Shown: positions 25,648-35,090, counted from the stretch's first letter. The stretch is DNA of 64,000 nucleotides from Bauldia sp. (GCA_026126025.1 JAHCJZ010000009.1:62001-126000), one strand, 5' to 3'. Numbers and translations are program-made. The notes: generated from the letters alone by a model not told the origin.

Positions 25648-26595
25648 TCAGACGCCGTAGATCGCATGGATGAGGCGCATGGTTTCCATCGCGGCGTCCA
25701 GCGTCGGCATGCGGTGCGCCGCACCGCGCATGGCGCGGATCATATCCTCGGCCTGGCGGTAGAAGCCGGCCTTGTAGGTCTGGTCGATCGGGTCGAGCGC
25801 CTGGGCTTCGGCGCGTCGCGTGCCGGCCCGCTGGATCGCCAGCGACTCCAGCGGCCGCATTTCAAGGCGCTGTTCACGGGTAGCGATGCTGACCGCCCAC
25901 GGCCCGGGGGCCTGCCACAGCGCCTCGTAGCGGCCGCGGTCGCCGGATTCGAAGGTCACATCAGCGGCGAGCAGAAACGTCTCCTCGCCGCGCCAGACGC
26001 CATCGCGCTCGACCGCTGTCACCGCGCCGCGGCCGAAGAGGCGCAGATAGTCCACGAGGTGGATCGAATTGGCGTACATGAAATGCCGCACGACCTCCTC
26101 GGGATGCCCGTGCGACCGCGCTTCGGCATAGGATTGCTGGTCGTTGACCACGATGTAGCGCGGTCCGGAGCCGGCGGCGAGCGCCGCTTCGGCGGCGAGC
26201 GAGGCGGCATAGTAGCGCCGGTTGAGGCCGACATAGGCGACGCGTTCGGCCGCCCGTACGGTCTCGCCGATCGCCTCGGCCACGGCGAGCGTGTAGCCGG
26301 GCGGCTTCTCCAGGAACAGCGTCCAGGGAAACCGCGCCGCCTCGCGGATAATCGCCAGCATCGACAGCTCGTTGACCGCGATCAGGACGAGGTCCGCCCC
26401 GGTGCCGGCGGCGAGGTCGGCGACCGAATCGAATACTGCGGGAATGCCGTGGCGGGCGGCCAGCGCCTCGGCGCGGTCGCGGCTGCGCGAATGGATGCCG
26501 ACCAGCGCGGCGTCCGGAAGGGCGGCATAGACCCGGGCGTGCTCTTCGGCCATCCGGCCGGCGCCGACGATGGCGACCCTGACCTGTCCCGGCAT
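25648..26595 (-). CDS. Gfo/Idh/MocA-family oxidoreductase
   Basis: A 315-residue protein with VAIVGAGRMAEEHARVYAAL at the N-terminus, LFLEKPPGYTL as the EKP motif, and GLNRRYYAASL and MYANSIHLVDYLRLFG in the substrate domain. It keeps the cofactor site and the His-Asp pattern expected for sugar oxidation or epimerisation. It lies 33 bases downstream of the transferase gene at 26629-28149 on the same strand. It differs clearly from the neighbouring family member at 24536, so it is unlikely to be a recent duplicate. Confidence 0.78.
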   Translation of the reverse strand: MPGQVRVAIVGAGRMAEEHARVYAALPDAALVGIHSRSRDRAEALAARHGIPAVFDSVADLAAGTGADLVLIAVNELSMLAIIREAARFPWTLFLEKPPGYTLAVAEAIGETVRAAERVAYVGLNRRYYAASLAAEAALAAGSGPRYIVVNDQQSYAEARSHGHPEEVVRHFMYANSIHLVDYLRLFGRGAVTAVERDGVWRGEETFLLAADVTFESGDRGRYEALWQAPGPWAVSIATREQRLEMRPLESLAIQRAGTRRAEAQALDPIDQTYKAGFYRQAEDMIRAMRGAAHRMPTLDAAMETMRLIHAIYGV

Positions 26596-26628
26596 CGCTT
26601 CTCCCGCCCTTCGCGATCCCGGGACCGC

Positions 26629-28149
26629 TCAGCCGCCGCGGGACCGGCTCTCGTACAGGGCGAAGACCCCGGCCACAAGCCGCTCGGCGTTGCGTCCGTC
26701 GAAGCCGCCGAAGATCGGCTCGAGCGCTGCCCTCGTCTGCGCGAGCTGCGACCGGCGATAGGCCGGATCGTCGAGAAGGCGGGTCGTCTCGGCGGCGAGT
26801 GCGTCCCAGTCCTCGACCGTGGTCGCGATCGTTCCGTAGATGTCGCGCCGGTGGCTTTCGTAGAGATAGTTGACGTCGGGCGTCCATAGATTGATCGCCG
26901 GGCAGTCGGCGAGAACCGCCTCGGCGAACATCGACGACACCGAGCTGACGAAGACGTCCGACTGCGCCAGGAGCTCAGCATTGTGGAAGCCGTCATCGTC
27001 GACCAGGAGCCGCAGCCGCGGCGATCCGGCGCTTTCGACCGCGCTGCGGATGAAGGCGACGTCGTCCGCGGGATGCGGCTTGACCACCACGACGGCGTCG
27101 CCGCGGCCAGCCGCAAGCCGGTCCAGTTCCTCCAGTCCGCGGCGATAGCTTTCCGGCGACATGCACACCGCTCCGAATTCGGCGGTGGCCCCCTGGCCAT
27201 ATTTGGTCTGGTGGTTGGCGCCGTAGACGATGATCCGCGTCTGCGCCGCGATGCCAAGGAAATCGCGAAGGCGCGCGCCGGCCTCCTCCGCGCCCGCTAC
27301 CGCGACGAAGGTGTCGTTGCGGGTGCGGCCGGAAACGATCAACTCCGCCGTGCAGTCGGGGAAGCGCCGGCGGATGAGGTCCCGCTGGCTTTCGCCCCAG
27401 ACCGCCAGCGCATCGGGGAACGCGTCGGAGAGGAAGCGCCCGTCCGCGTCGGCAATGGCGAACGGGGTCAGCATTTCCTCGGAGATCCCGAGCTTGACGC
27501 CGACCGTCATGACGCCGAGCGCATGGGCGGCCGAATTGAGGTCGCCGCGGGTGTCGAGCCGGCCGCCGACCACGATCGCCGGCTTGAGTGCGCGCAGGAC
27601 CTCCATCCACCGCCCGCGGCCGAAAACGTAGCCCGCCGCCAGACGCGCCAGCAGCGGCACCTGGTCGCGAAGCGTCTCGAACAGCGGCACGCCGTCATAG
27701 GAGAACGCGTCGCGGAAGCCCGGATCGAGGACCAGCTGGCGGTAGTGGTCCTCGAACGCCGCGGATACTGTGCCGCGGCTGGGAAAGAATGGATTGACCT
27801 CGGACGCCAGTATCTCTTCGGCGACCCCGGGATAGCGCGCTTCATAGGAAAGCCGGTCGCCCTCATAGGCATGGGGGGCGCCTTCGGTGAAGACGGTCAG
27901 CCGCCAGCCATGGGCCCTGCACCAGGACGCCAGCGCTTCCGGCACGTTCTCGGCATAGATGTCCATCAGCGTCCAGGCGCCGGTGCGCGGGTCGCGGAAC
28001 CAGCGCGTGCCGGGCTGGCCGCGGCCGAGATAGAGGACGCGCGGCACGTCTTTGGGCAGCCGGTGGCGCGCCTCGAAATCGGCCAGTCCGCGGGCAAGGT
28101 CGGGGCTGGCGGCGAACTCCTCGCCCAGGCGGTCGGCCGTGTCGGTCAT
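26629..28149 (-). CDS. GT-B-like surface carbohydrate biosynthesis protein
   Basis: A 506-residue soluble protein with the C-terminal half of a CDP-glycerol-transferase/epimerase-like GT-B fold: RIIVYGANHQTKYGQ, VVVVKPHPADDVAFI and DVFVSSVSSMFAEAVLADCPAINLW, equivalent to the HP and SS elements of capsule transferases. The N-terminal half (VLYLGRGQPGTRWFRDP ...) is unfamiliar. It starts at ATG 28149 and is divergent from the cytidylyltransferase operon beginning at 28246. Acceptor and donor unknown. Confidence 0.6.
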   Translation of the reverse strand: MTDTADRLGEEFAASPDLARGLADFEARHRLPKDVPRVLYLGRGQPGTRWFRDPRTGAWTLMDIYAENVPEALASWCRAHGWRLTVFTEGAPHAYEGDRLSYEARYPGVAEEILASEVNPFFPSRGTVSAAFEDHYRQLVLDPGFRDAFSYDGVPLFETLRDQVPLLARLAAGYVFGRGRWMEVLRALKPAIVVGGRLDTRGDLNSAAHALGVMTVGVKLGISEEMLTPFAIADADGRFLSDAFPDALAVWGESQRDLIRRRFPDCTAELIVSGRTRNDTFVAVAGAEEAGARLRDFLGIAAQTRIIVYGANHQTKYGQGATAEFGAVCMSPESYRRGLEELDRLAAGRGDAVVVVKPHPADDVAFIRSAVESAGSPRLRLLVDDDGFHNAELLAQSDVFVSSVSSMFAEAVLADCPAINLWTPDVNYLYESHRRDIYGTIATTVEDWDALAAETTRLLDDPAYRRSQLAQTRAALEPIFGGFDGRNAERLVAGVFALYESRSRGG

Positions 28150-28245
28150 TGCCCTTCTCCACGGCGATTGCGCGCCGGCCTAGATACAAGCTATTCGACC
28201 CGCGCAGAAGCTCCCGAAGATCGGGACGACGGCGGGAGTGTGAGT

Positions 28246-28953
28246 GTGATCGCGGGCGAGAGGGTGGTCGCCGTCGTTCCGGCGCGGGGCGGCAGCAAGG
28301 CGATTCCGCTGAAGAACCTCCAGACCGTCGGCGGGGTCTCGCTGGTGGGACGCGCGGTGGCGACGGCGAAGGCGACGCCGGCGGTGGACCGCGTCCTGTG
28401 CTCGACCGATCATGACGGCATCGCCGCCGAGGCCGCGGCCCATGGCGCCGAGATCGTAGTCCGCCCCGAGGCGCTGGCCGGCGACCATGTCATCGTCAAG
28501 GACATCCTCCTCGACCTGCGCGAGAAGCTGCGCGCCGAGGGCGAGACGGCGGCGATCATGGTGCTGCTGGAGCCGACGGCGCCGTTTCGCGAGCCGGCCG
28601 ACATCACCACGTGCCTTGAGCGGATGGCCGCGGAAAAGCTCGATTCGATCGCGACCTTCACCACCGCGGCGCTTCACCCGCACCGGGCCTGGCGGATCAC
28701 CGACGGCAGGCCGGAGACCTTCATCGACGGCGCGGTCCCCTGGCTGCCCCGCCAGCAATTGCCGCCGGCCTATATGCTCAATGGCCTCGTCTACGCGTTC
28801 CGGATCGAAGGGCTCGTCGCCTTCGACGGTCCGGGTATAGTGTTCGGCCGCAGCGGGGCCGTGCCGGTCCCGCCCGAGCGATCGCTCGACATCGACAGCT
28901 GGACCGATCTCGATGTCGCCGATGCGGTCCACAGGCGGCTCCATGGCCTCTGA
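28246..28953 (+). CDS. CMP-sugar cytidylyltransferase (NeuA-like), second copy
   Basis: A 235-residue enzyme with VVAVVPARGGSKAIPLKNL, STDHDGIAAEA, LLEPTAPFREPADI and the C-terminal SLDIDSWTDLDVADAV. GTG 28246 is chosen because ggcgggag lies seven bases upstream; GTG 28240 is too close to it. It is followed by SDR, Gfo/Idh and SDR genes, all overlapping, so it likely activates a sugar made or modified by those dehydrogenases. It differs substantially from the copy at 23838, suggesting a different substrate. Confidence 0.82.
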   Translation: MIAGERVVAVVPARGGSKAIPLKNLQTVGGVSLVGRAVATAKATPAVDRVLCSTDHDGIAAEAAAHGAEIVVRPEALAGDHVIVKDILLDLREKLRAEGETAAIMVLLEPTAPFREPADITTCLERMAAEKLDSIATFTTAALHPHRAWRITDGRPETFIDGAVPWLPRQQLPPAYMLNGLVYAFRIEGLVAFDGPGIVFGRSGAVPVPPERSLDIDSWTDLDVADAVHRRLHGL

Positions 28954-29758
28954 CGACAGCGACTCCCCGCCGCTCAAGCGCCTGCTCGATCTGTCCGGCC
29001 GGGTCGCCTTCGTGTCCGGCGGAGCAGGCCTCCTCGGCAGCCAGATCTCGCGCGGGCTGGCCGAATGCGGCGCCGATGTCGTGATCGCAAGCCGGGACGG
29101 CGCTGCGAATGAGGCCTTCGCGGAGGAACTGAGGGCCGACCACAAGGTGCGCACCCGCGGGTTGGCGATGGACCTCCGCGACGCCGGGACGATGACCGCC
29201 GCCCTCGACGCTACGCTCCGCGAGTTCGGCGGCCTCCACATCCTCGTCAACTGCTCCGGCTATGGGCGCAAGAACAGCTGGGAATCGATCACCGACCAGG
29301 ACTGGGCCGACGACATCGACGTGTCGCTCAACGGCGTCTTCCGCCTGACGCGCCGCGCCTTTCCCGCGCTCAAGGAAACCGCCGGAGTGATCCTCAACGT
29401 CGCTTCGATGTACGGACTGGTCGCCCCGGACCACCGCATCTATGACGGCGACCGCTACGCCAATCCGCCGAGCTATGGCGCCGCCAAGGCGGCGATCCTC
29501 CAGTTCACCCGCTATCTCGCCAGCTTCCTCGCCCCGCATCGCATTCGCGTCAACGCGATCAGTCCGGGGCCCTTCCCGCTGGAAACCACCCAGCGCGAGA
29601 ACCCCGCCTTCATGGATCGCCTCGGCGAGCACAATCCGATGGGCCGCATCGGCCGGCCATACGAGGTCAAGGGCGCCGCGGTGTTCCTCTGCTCCGACGC
29701 CGCCTCCTACATCACCGGCGCCAATCTCAGCATCGATGGGGGCTGGACGGCGTGGTAG
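28943..29758 (+). CDS. Short-chain dehydrogenase/reductase (PtmA-like)
   Basis: A 271-residue classical SDR: VAFVSGGAGLLGSQISRGL (cofactor site), LVNCSGYGRKNSWE, LNVASMYGLVAP and the catalytic YGAAK around residue 180, ending YITGANLSIDGGWTAW. The ATG at 28943 overlaps the end of the cytidylyltransferase. SDRs of this style (PtmA) occur in Campylobacter legionaminic clusters. It may oxidise or reduce the sugar activated by the preceding gene. Confidence 0.78.
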   Translation: MASDDSDSPPLKRLLDLSGRVAFVSGGAGLLGSQISRGLAECGADVVIASRDGAANEAFAEELRADHKVRTRGLAMDLRDAGTMTAALDATLREFGGLHILVNCSGYGRKNSWESITDQDWADDIDVSLNGVFRLTRRAFPALKETAGVILNVASMYGLVAPDHRIYDGDRYANPPSYGAAKAAILQFTRYLASFLAPHRIRVNAISPGPFPLETTQRENPAFMDRLGEHNPMGRIGRPYEVKGAAVFLCSDAASYITGANLSIDGGWTAW

Positions 29759-30672
29759 CGGGCGTCCGCCTCGGCATGCTCGGTTTCAGCCCCGGCAACG
29801 GCCATCCCTTCTCCTTCTCGGCGATTCTGAACGGCTATGATCCCGACGCGATGCGGGCGGCGGGCTGGCCGGTGATCGCCGACTATCTCGACCGGCAGGA
29901 CCGCGGCGATATCGGCCTGCCCGGAGCGACGGTCGTCGCCGCCTGGACGCCGGATGGCGACCTGACCGCGGCGCTGTGCAAGGCGTCGCGCATCGACCGG
30001 GCCGCGCCCTCGCCCGACGCGATGGTGGAGATGGTCGACGCCGCGATCATCGCCCGCGACGACTGGGAAAGCCATCTCGCGCTCGCTTTTCCCTTTCTCG
30101 AAGCGGGCAAGCCGGTCTTCGTCGACAAGCCGCTGACCCTGTCTCCGGCCGAGCTGGCGCGGTTCCGGCCCTATCTCGACCGCGGGCTGGTGATGACCTG
30201 CTCCGGCATGCGCTTCTGTCGCGAGCTCGACGCGATCCGCGCGCGGCCGGACATGATCGGGCGTCTCCGCCTCGTCAGCGGCACAGTGCTCAACGACTTC
30301 CCGCGCTACGGCGTCCATCTGCTGGAGGCGGCGATCCCGGTTCTGGGCGAGGTGCCGCGACCCGTATCGGCCTTCGCCCGAAACGGCGCCGCCCATGTCC
30401 TCCTCGAGACCGCGAGCGGCGTCGCCGTTTCGATCCACACGCTCGGCCGCACGCCGGGCTTCTTCCGCCTCGCTCTGTTCGGCGACGACGGAGCGGTCGA
30501 GGTGACGCTCGCCGACAATTTCACCGCGTTCCGGCGCATGCTGTCGCGCTTCGTCACCCAGGTCCGGACCGGCGAGCCGGCGATCGCTCCGGCGGAAACG
30601 GCGGCGATCATCGAGACCGTCATCGCCGTCGAGGACATGCTCGGCCGGCAACCGGCGGGAGGCGGCGGATGA
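29752..30672 (+). CDS. Gfo/Idh/MocA-like oxidoreductase
   Basis: A 306-residue protein starting at GTG 29752, overlapping the SDR stop. The first strand is unusual (VRLGMLGFSPGNGHPFSFSAI) with a changed glycine motif. PVFVDKPLTLSP replaces the common EKP by DKP. The C-terminal half is a beta-sheet domain (VSIHTLGRTPGFFRLALFGDDG). The altered cofactor loop suggests a divergent subfamily. It is coupled to the next SDR by TGATG. Confidence 0.7.
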   Translation: MVAGVRLGMLGFSPGNGHPFSFSAILNGYDPDAMRAAGWPVIADYLDRQDRGDIGLPGATVVAAWTPDGDLTAALCKASRIDRAAPSPDAMVEMVDAAIIARDDWESHLALAFPFLEAGKPVFVDKPLTLSPAELARFRPYLDRGLVMTCSGMRFCRELDAIRARPDMIGRLRLVSGTVLNDFPRYGVHLLEAAIPVLGEVPRPVSAFARNGAAHVLLETASGVAVSIHTLGRTPGFFRLALFGDDGAVEVTLADNFTAFRRMLSRFVTQVRTGEPAIAPAETAAIIETVIAVEDMLGRQPAGGGG

Positions 30673-31457
30673 TCGACTTGACGGACCGCATCATTGTCCT
30701 CACCGGCGCGGCCGGAATCCTCGGCCGGCGCTACGTCTCTGCCCTCGCCGAGCTCGGCGCGCGGGTGATCGCGCTCGACCTGGCGGCGGCGCTGGCCGCC
30801 GACGCCACCCTCGCCGCGCAGCCGAATGTCCACGCTTATCCGGTCGACCTCTCCGACGTCGGCGACATCACCGCCGTCTCCCGGATGATCGTGGAGACCC
30901 ACGGCGCGCCGCATGGGCTCGTCAACAATGCCGCCTCCAAGGGCCGCGACATCGGCGCCTTCATGCTCTCCGGCACCGAGATCACGCCGGAGACCTGGCG
31001 CGAGGTCAGCGCCGTCAATCTCGACGCCAGCTTTTTCCTCACCCGCGAAATCGGGCGATCGATGGTCTCGGCCGGGCGCGGATCGATCCTCTTCATCGGC
31101 AGCATCTATGGCGAGATGGCGCCTGATCCGCGCATCTATGAGGGCTCGTTCTATCTCGGCTCCCAGATCGGCACGCCGCCGGTCTATTCCGCCACCAAGG
31201 CCGCGGTCGGCGGGCTGACCCGCTATCTCGCCGCGCTATGGGGCGAGCATGGCGTGCGGGTCAACTGCGTCAGCCCCGGCGGCGTCTCGTCGGGGCAGGG
31301 CGGGCCGTTCGCGGAGAAATACGCCGCGCGCGTGCCGCTGCGGCGGATGGCAACGCCCGACGACATGGTCGGGCCTGTCGCCTTCCTGCTCAGCGACGCC
31401 GCCGCCTACATCACCGGGCAGACGCTGCTGGTCGATGGCGGCCTCTCGATCTGGTAA
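30669..31457 (+). CDS. Short-chain dehydrogenase/reductase, second SDR of the module
   Basis: A 262-residue SDR with IIVLTGAAGILGRRYVSAL, LVNNAASKGRD, ILFIGSIYGEMAPDPRIYEG, the catalytic Y-S-A-T-K and ITGQTLLVDGGLSIW. ATG 30669 overlaps the upstream stop. It shares the SIYG/P-D-R-IYEG neighbourhood with the SDR at 28943, so the two look like diverged paralogues acting on related sugars. Confidence 0.78.
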   Translation: MIDLTDRIIVLTGAAGILGRRYVSALAELGARVIALDLAAALAADATLAAQPNVHAYPVDLSDVGDITAVSRMIVETHGAPHGLVNNAASKGRDIGAFMLSGTEITPETWREVSAVNLDASFFLTREIGRSMVSAGRGSILFIGSIYGEMAPDPRIYEGSFYLGSQIGTPPVYSATKAAVGGLTRYLAALWGEHGVRVNCVSPGGVSSGQGGPFAEKYAARVPLRRMATPDDMVGPVAFLLSDAAAYITGQTLLVDGGLSIW

Positions 31458-31489
31458 CGGATGGCGACCGCCTTCCCGAACGGGAGCCC

Positions 31490-32365
31490 ATGGCCGCGCC
31501 GAAGATCCTTTTCATCCTCGCCTCCCGCGACGACGAAACGCTCACGGCGCTGATCGCTGCGGCGGAAGCGGCGGAGCGGCCATTCGTCATCGCCGCGATC
31601 GACTACAACGAATATGATCGCGCCGATTTCGGCGGACACCCGATCATCGCGCCAATGAGCGTGCTGACGCCCGCCGATGTCGACGCGATCTACGACGCCG
31701 TTCATCGCTGGCAGCGGGCGTTGACCGCGCATCGCCTCGCCTCCGGCATCCCGGTCGCGGCCGCAGCAAGCCCGGAGGGCTACGCGCCGGCCGCCGCGGG
31801 CTGGCTGCTGCGCTTTGCCCCGCATATCCATCTGCGCATCCGCCTGATCACCTATATGACCCGGCTGATCGAGCGGGAGCGGCCGGACATCGTCTGTCCG
31901 GTCGGCTACCGGAGCGGCGCGCCATGGCTGGAAACCGTGCTTGGCGGCGTCATGGCGAACCGCTTCCCGGCCATCGCGCTTCTGCCGCCGCCGGCGCTTC
32001 TCGGATTCCCGGCGAGCTGGCAGGCCTATCAGCGGACGATGCAGCTGATCGGCGAAGCCCATCTCGCCGGCATCAACCGCCAGATGGAACGGGTCAGTGG
32101 ATTTCTGCACCAGCAGAGGAAGGCGCTGCGGGCAGTCGGCGAGCAGATCGCGGCCGGCGGCGCCGGGCCGGCGCAGGGCATCCCCGCCGTCCTGCTGTGG
32201 CACCATCTGCTGCAGCCCGATGCCGTGCTGGCGCTTTCCAACGAGAGCAGCGAAGCGATCCTGATGGCCAGGGAACTCCGCGAGCTTTCCAGGCGCGCCG
32301 CTAGGCTTCGTCGATCTCGTCGGGGTCGTCGAGATCGCCAAAAAGCCCGGCCGGCTCGTCCCTGA
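31490..32365 (+). CDS. Unknown protein of the glycan locus
   Basis: A 291-residue protein from ATG 31490 with gggag upstream. Rossmann-like N-terminus (KILFILASRDDETLTALIAAAE), then IERERPDIVCPVGYRSGAPWLETVL, which recalls half of a GT-B fold, and a basic, Arg-rich tail from about residue 265. The last 65 bases overlap the convergent membrane-protein gene, so the tail may be recent read-through. No catalytic motif is recognised. Confidence 0.5.
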   Translation: MAAPKILFILASRDDETLTALIAAAEAAERPFVIAAIDYNEYDRADFGGHPIIAPMSVLTPADVDAIYDAVHRWQRALTAHRLASGIPVAAAASPEGYAPAAAGWLLRFAPHIHLRIRLITYMTRLIERERPDIVCPVGYRSGAPWLETVLGGVMANRFPAIALLPPPALLGFPASWQAYQRTMQLIGEAHLAGINRQMERVSGFLHQQRKALRAVGEQIAAGGAGPAQGIPAVLLWHHLLQPDAVLALSNESSEAILMARELRELSRRAARLRRSRRGRRDRQKARPARP

Positions 32366-34100
32366 ACAGCGCCTGGATCATCGCGACATACCGGTCGGTC
32401 GGCTCGACCGGGCCCAGCGACAGGAACTGCGCGCCGTCGAAGAAATAGGCTGCCATGCCGGCGCGCAGCACGCTGCGCCTGGGCGCAGCTTCAAGCACCT
32501 GCAGCACGGGAAGGCCGAGCTTGGCCAGCATCGCCTCGACCTCGGGCAGGGGCGCCGGTACCAGCCCGATCAGCACCACTGCCCCGGCGCCTGCCACAAG
32601 ACCGGCTTGGAGCGTTGCGTGGAAGCGCACCGCATCGGGCAGCGTGTCCCAAAGCCGTTGACTCCAACCCTCGGTCTCCTGCCGCCGGAGCGCCCGGTCG
32701 AGGGCTTTGGCCTCGGCCGGCGGCAGCGCGAGTTCCCGGCCCGCCGGGAGCTGGTCCAGCAGAAGGTCGCGCCGCAGATCGCGAAAATGCGCCGGGTACT
32801 GACCGCGTGCGAACACCGCCGATCGCCATGCGGTATCGCCGGTCGCGGCGGCAAGCGCCGTCTGCCACCCTGCCGGGCCGAGCGTGCGCTGCGCAAAGAT
32901 CACCGCCCCCGGCACAGCCTGGTCGAGCGCGATGACGCCGTCGGGAACGTCATCGCTCGCGGCCTTGCCGCTCAGCATCGCGTACAGCTCCTCGCAGAGC
33001 GGCGCGTATGACACGATCATCGTGCCGTCGGTGATGATCTGGCCGACGCTGGTGGCAAGGAAGCGCAGCGCGAGCACGAAGATCAGGAGTTCCTGGATCG
33101 TCCAGTCCATCGACGACCCGGCAAGGACCAGGAGCACGATTCCGAGCCCTACCGCCACCGCGATGAAGTTGAGGAACGTCGACCAGGCCGACAGCATAAG
33201 GCGGCGGAAATAGGCGCCGAGATAGGCTTCGGATCCGGCGTCGACCACCTCCGCCTCGATCCGGCCGAAGTCCAGCCCTTCGCGGGTCGGAAACCGCGTC
33301 AGCGTCTGAAGCAGGCTCTTCTTCGATTGCGAATGCGCGCCGGTCGCCCCGCGAAGGCTGCGCATGTTGGCGACCCCGCGCCGGGCGAGGACGGCATGGG
33401 CCGGCGCCAGCGCCACGAAGGTGGCCAGCGCAATTGCGGTCAGGAGCGGCGCCAGCCACAGGCAGAAGGCAAGGAGCGCCGGCACTGCGATCAGCGGCCG
33501 CACGAGGCGCGCGGAGCGGTAGCCGATCTGCGCGCCGTAGCGGGAATCCTTCGTGAAGAGATTTGCAACGCCGGCGACGTTGCCGCCGACGGCGGCGCTG
33601 TCGTCCGCCACCAGGCGGCGGAAGATGTCGCGCATCAGGCCGCGATGGTTGCGCACCATCATCCGCGCCACGATCCATTGCAGGAGAAGATTGGCGACGC
33701 CCCCTGCGGCCAGGAGGCCGATGGCGAGCGCGATCAGACCGGTGACCTGGCCTTCGCTCGCGGTCATCCGCGACAGGACACGCTCCAGAAAAGCGAGGAA
33801 CCCGAGCTGCGCTCCGACCGATCCGATGGAGAGCGCGGCGGTCGCCGCGAAGGACCATCGGAACTTCCGCACCGCTTTGCGGATGAAGAAGCCTGCAACG
33901 CGGGAGGCATGGGCCAGGCCGAGAGACGCGGCGGTGGCGGTCGAGGTGGGGCGCGACCCGGCCACATCTTCAGGCTTGTGAAGCACTGTGCGACGACTCC
34001 GCGGCACCGCTTGAGACGGATTGTCTAGCACCGCGCCATCCGGCGGGGAATCCAGCACGCCGAGTTCAGGTGACGGGGAGGCTGCCATCGTCATCGCCAA
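32301..34100 (-). CDS. ABC-exporter-like membrane protein with degenerate ATPase domain
   Basis: A 599-residue protein. The N-terminal 75 residues are polar. Residues about 80-365 form a six-span ABC-exporter-type membrane domain (FAATAALSIGSVGAQLGFLAFLE, TGLIALAIGLLAAGGVANLLLQ, then QELLIFVLALRFLATSVGQ). After it, where a nucleotide-binding domain should be, there is no Walker A, no LSGGQ and no Walker B. Remnants of the order survive (AKALDRALRRQETEGWSQRLWD, then VVLIGLVPAPLP). It probably cannot hydrolyse ATP itself and may serve as a partner subunit. It overlaps the next gene upstream by 35 bases at most. Confidence 0.65.
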   Translation of the reverse strand: MAMTMAASPSPELGVLDSPPDGAVLDNPSQAVPRSRRTVLHKPEDVAGSRPTSTATAASLGLAHASRVAGFFIRKAVRKFRWSFAATAALSIGSVGAQLGFLAFLERVLSRMTASEGQVTGLIALAIGLLAAGGVANLLLQWIVARMMVRNHRGLMRDIFRRLVADDSAAVGGNVAGVANLFTKDSRYGAQIGYRSARLVRPLIAVPALLAFCLWLAPLLTAIALATFVALAPAHAVLARRGVANMRSLRGATGAHSQSKKSLLQTLTRFPTREGLDFGRIEAEVVDAGSEAYLGAYFRRLMLSAWSTFLNFIAVAVGLGIVLLVLAGSSMDWTIQELLIFVLALRFLATSVGQIITDGTMIVSYAPLCEELYAMLSGKAASDDVPDGVIALDQAVPGAVIFAQRTLGPAGWQTALAAATGDTAWRSAVFARGQYPAHFRDLRRDLLLDQLPAGRELALPPAEAKALDRALRRQETEGWSQRLWDTLPDAVRFHATLQAGLVAGAGAVVLIGLVPAPLPEVEAMLAKLGLPVLQVLEAAPRRSVLRAGMAAYFFDGAQFLSLGPVEPTDRYVAMIQALFRDEPAGLFGDLDDPDEIDEA

Positions 34101-35016
34101 TCAGCGGCAAAAGAGCATCGAACAGGGCAAGGTGGGTGAGGGCGGCCTGCGCATAGTCCGGCAAGCCGGTCGGCCTGCCCTCAAGCAGCGCTTCCATCAG
34201 GGCGACATTCCGGCTGGCCGGGACGGCATTGAAGGTGCTTCCGGCGGGTGCCGAGCCGGACAGCGACACCGTACCGGCCAGCTCGTCGATCAGCGCGGCT
34301 CCGTCCGCAGTGGTCACCTCCACGCGCAGCGAGGGCGTTTCGCCCGGGTCACAGGAGAGCACGACGCTGTTGCCCGCATCGTCCTCGCCGCGCAGTGTGC
34401 CGAAGATCTCGCGATAGCCCGCGCGCTTGTTGCCGCCGGTCGAGGCGCCCGGCGCGACGGTGACCTTCGTAACCGGGCGGGCGTTGAAGAAGCGGGCGAG
34501 GTCGAAGAAATGGACCGCATTGGATGCCATCGCCCAGCCTGCACCCGTGACGGCGACCGACGCCGGCGAGCCGTTCGCCAGCCGCCGATAGTCGGGCCAG
34601 GTCGGCCGCGGGCAATGGACGATGCCATGCGCCCCGGTCGCGGCGAGCACGGCCTCGGCCTCGCCATAGTGCTCGCGCCGGTCGAACAGGAACTTCTCGA
34701 AAAGAACGGTGCGCGGCCGTGTCGCCGCCGCGAGCCGCCGCAGCGCTTCGAGCCGATGCCGCGAGGTCGATGCGAGAATCGCAAGGTCGATCTCGGCCGG
34801 AAGGTCCATGACGGCGTCCTGGTATCGCACGCGATGGCGCTCGGCGCCGGCGACCTCGCCGGCGCGCGTTTCTGCGAGGCGAAGCGAGTCGCCGCTGGGA
34901 TCGACCACGGTGACGTCGAGCGTGCCGGCGTCGGCCGCCAGCAACCCCTGCAACAGTCGCGACCCCATCTGGCCGCAACCGACGATGACGACAGTTCTCA
35001 CCGCGATCGCCGGCAT
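34066..35016 (-). CDS. Gfo/Idh/MocA-like oxidoreductase, fourth copy
   Basis: A 316-residue protein, with ATG 35016 preferred over an upstream TTG at 35043; GTG 35001 is also possible. Cofactor site TVVIVGCGQMGSRLLQGLL, VLFEKFLFDRREHYGE in place of the EKP motif (EKF), and ASNAVHFFDLARFFN in the substrate domain. Loss of the Pro in EKP may change cofactor or substrate handling. It precedes the ABC-like gene on the minus strand with overlap, suggesting co-expression. Confidence 0.65.
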   Translation of the reverse strand: MPAIAVRTVVIVGCGQMGSRLLQGLLAADAGTLDVTVVDPSGDSLRLAETRAGEVAGAERHRVRYQDAVMDLPAEIDLAILASTSRHRLEALRRLAAATRPRTVLFEKFLFDRREHYGEAEAVLAATGAHGIVHCPRPTWPDYRRLANGSPASVAVTGAGWAMASNAVHFFDLARFFNARPVTKVTVAPGASTGGNKRAGYREIFGTLRGEDDAGNSVVLSCDPGETPSLRVEVTTADGAALIDELAGTVSLSGSAPAGSTFNAVPASRNVALMEALLEGRPTGLPDYAQAALTHLALFDALLPLIGDDDGSLPVT

Positions 35017-35090
35017 TGGTGGCGGAACGTCAGAGATAGCCAAGCTGCATCAGGTCCGTGATGTGGCGACTGTAGATCAGGGGTCCTCAT

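Noticed and set aside
32301-34100. A second type I secretion ABC transporter
   Set aside because: Walker A, signature and Walker B are all missing, so it is not a functional ABC ATPase on its own.
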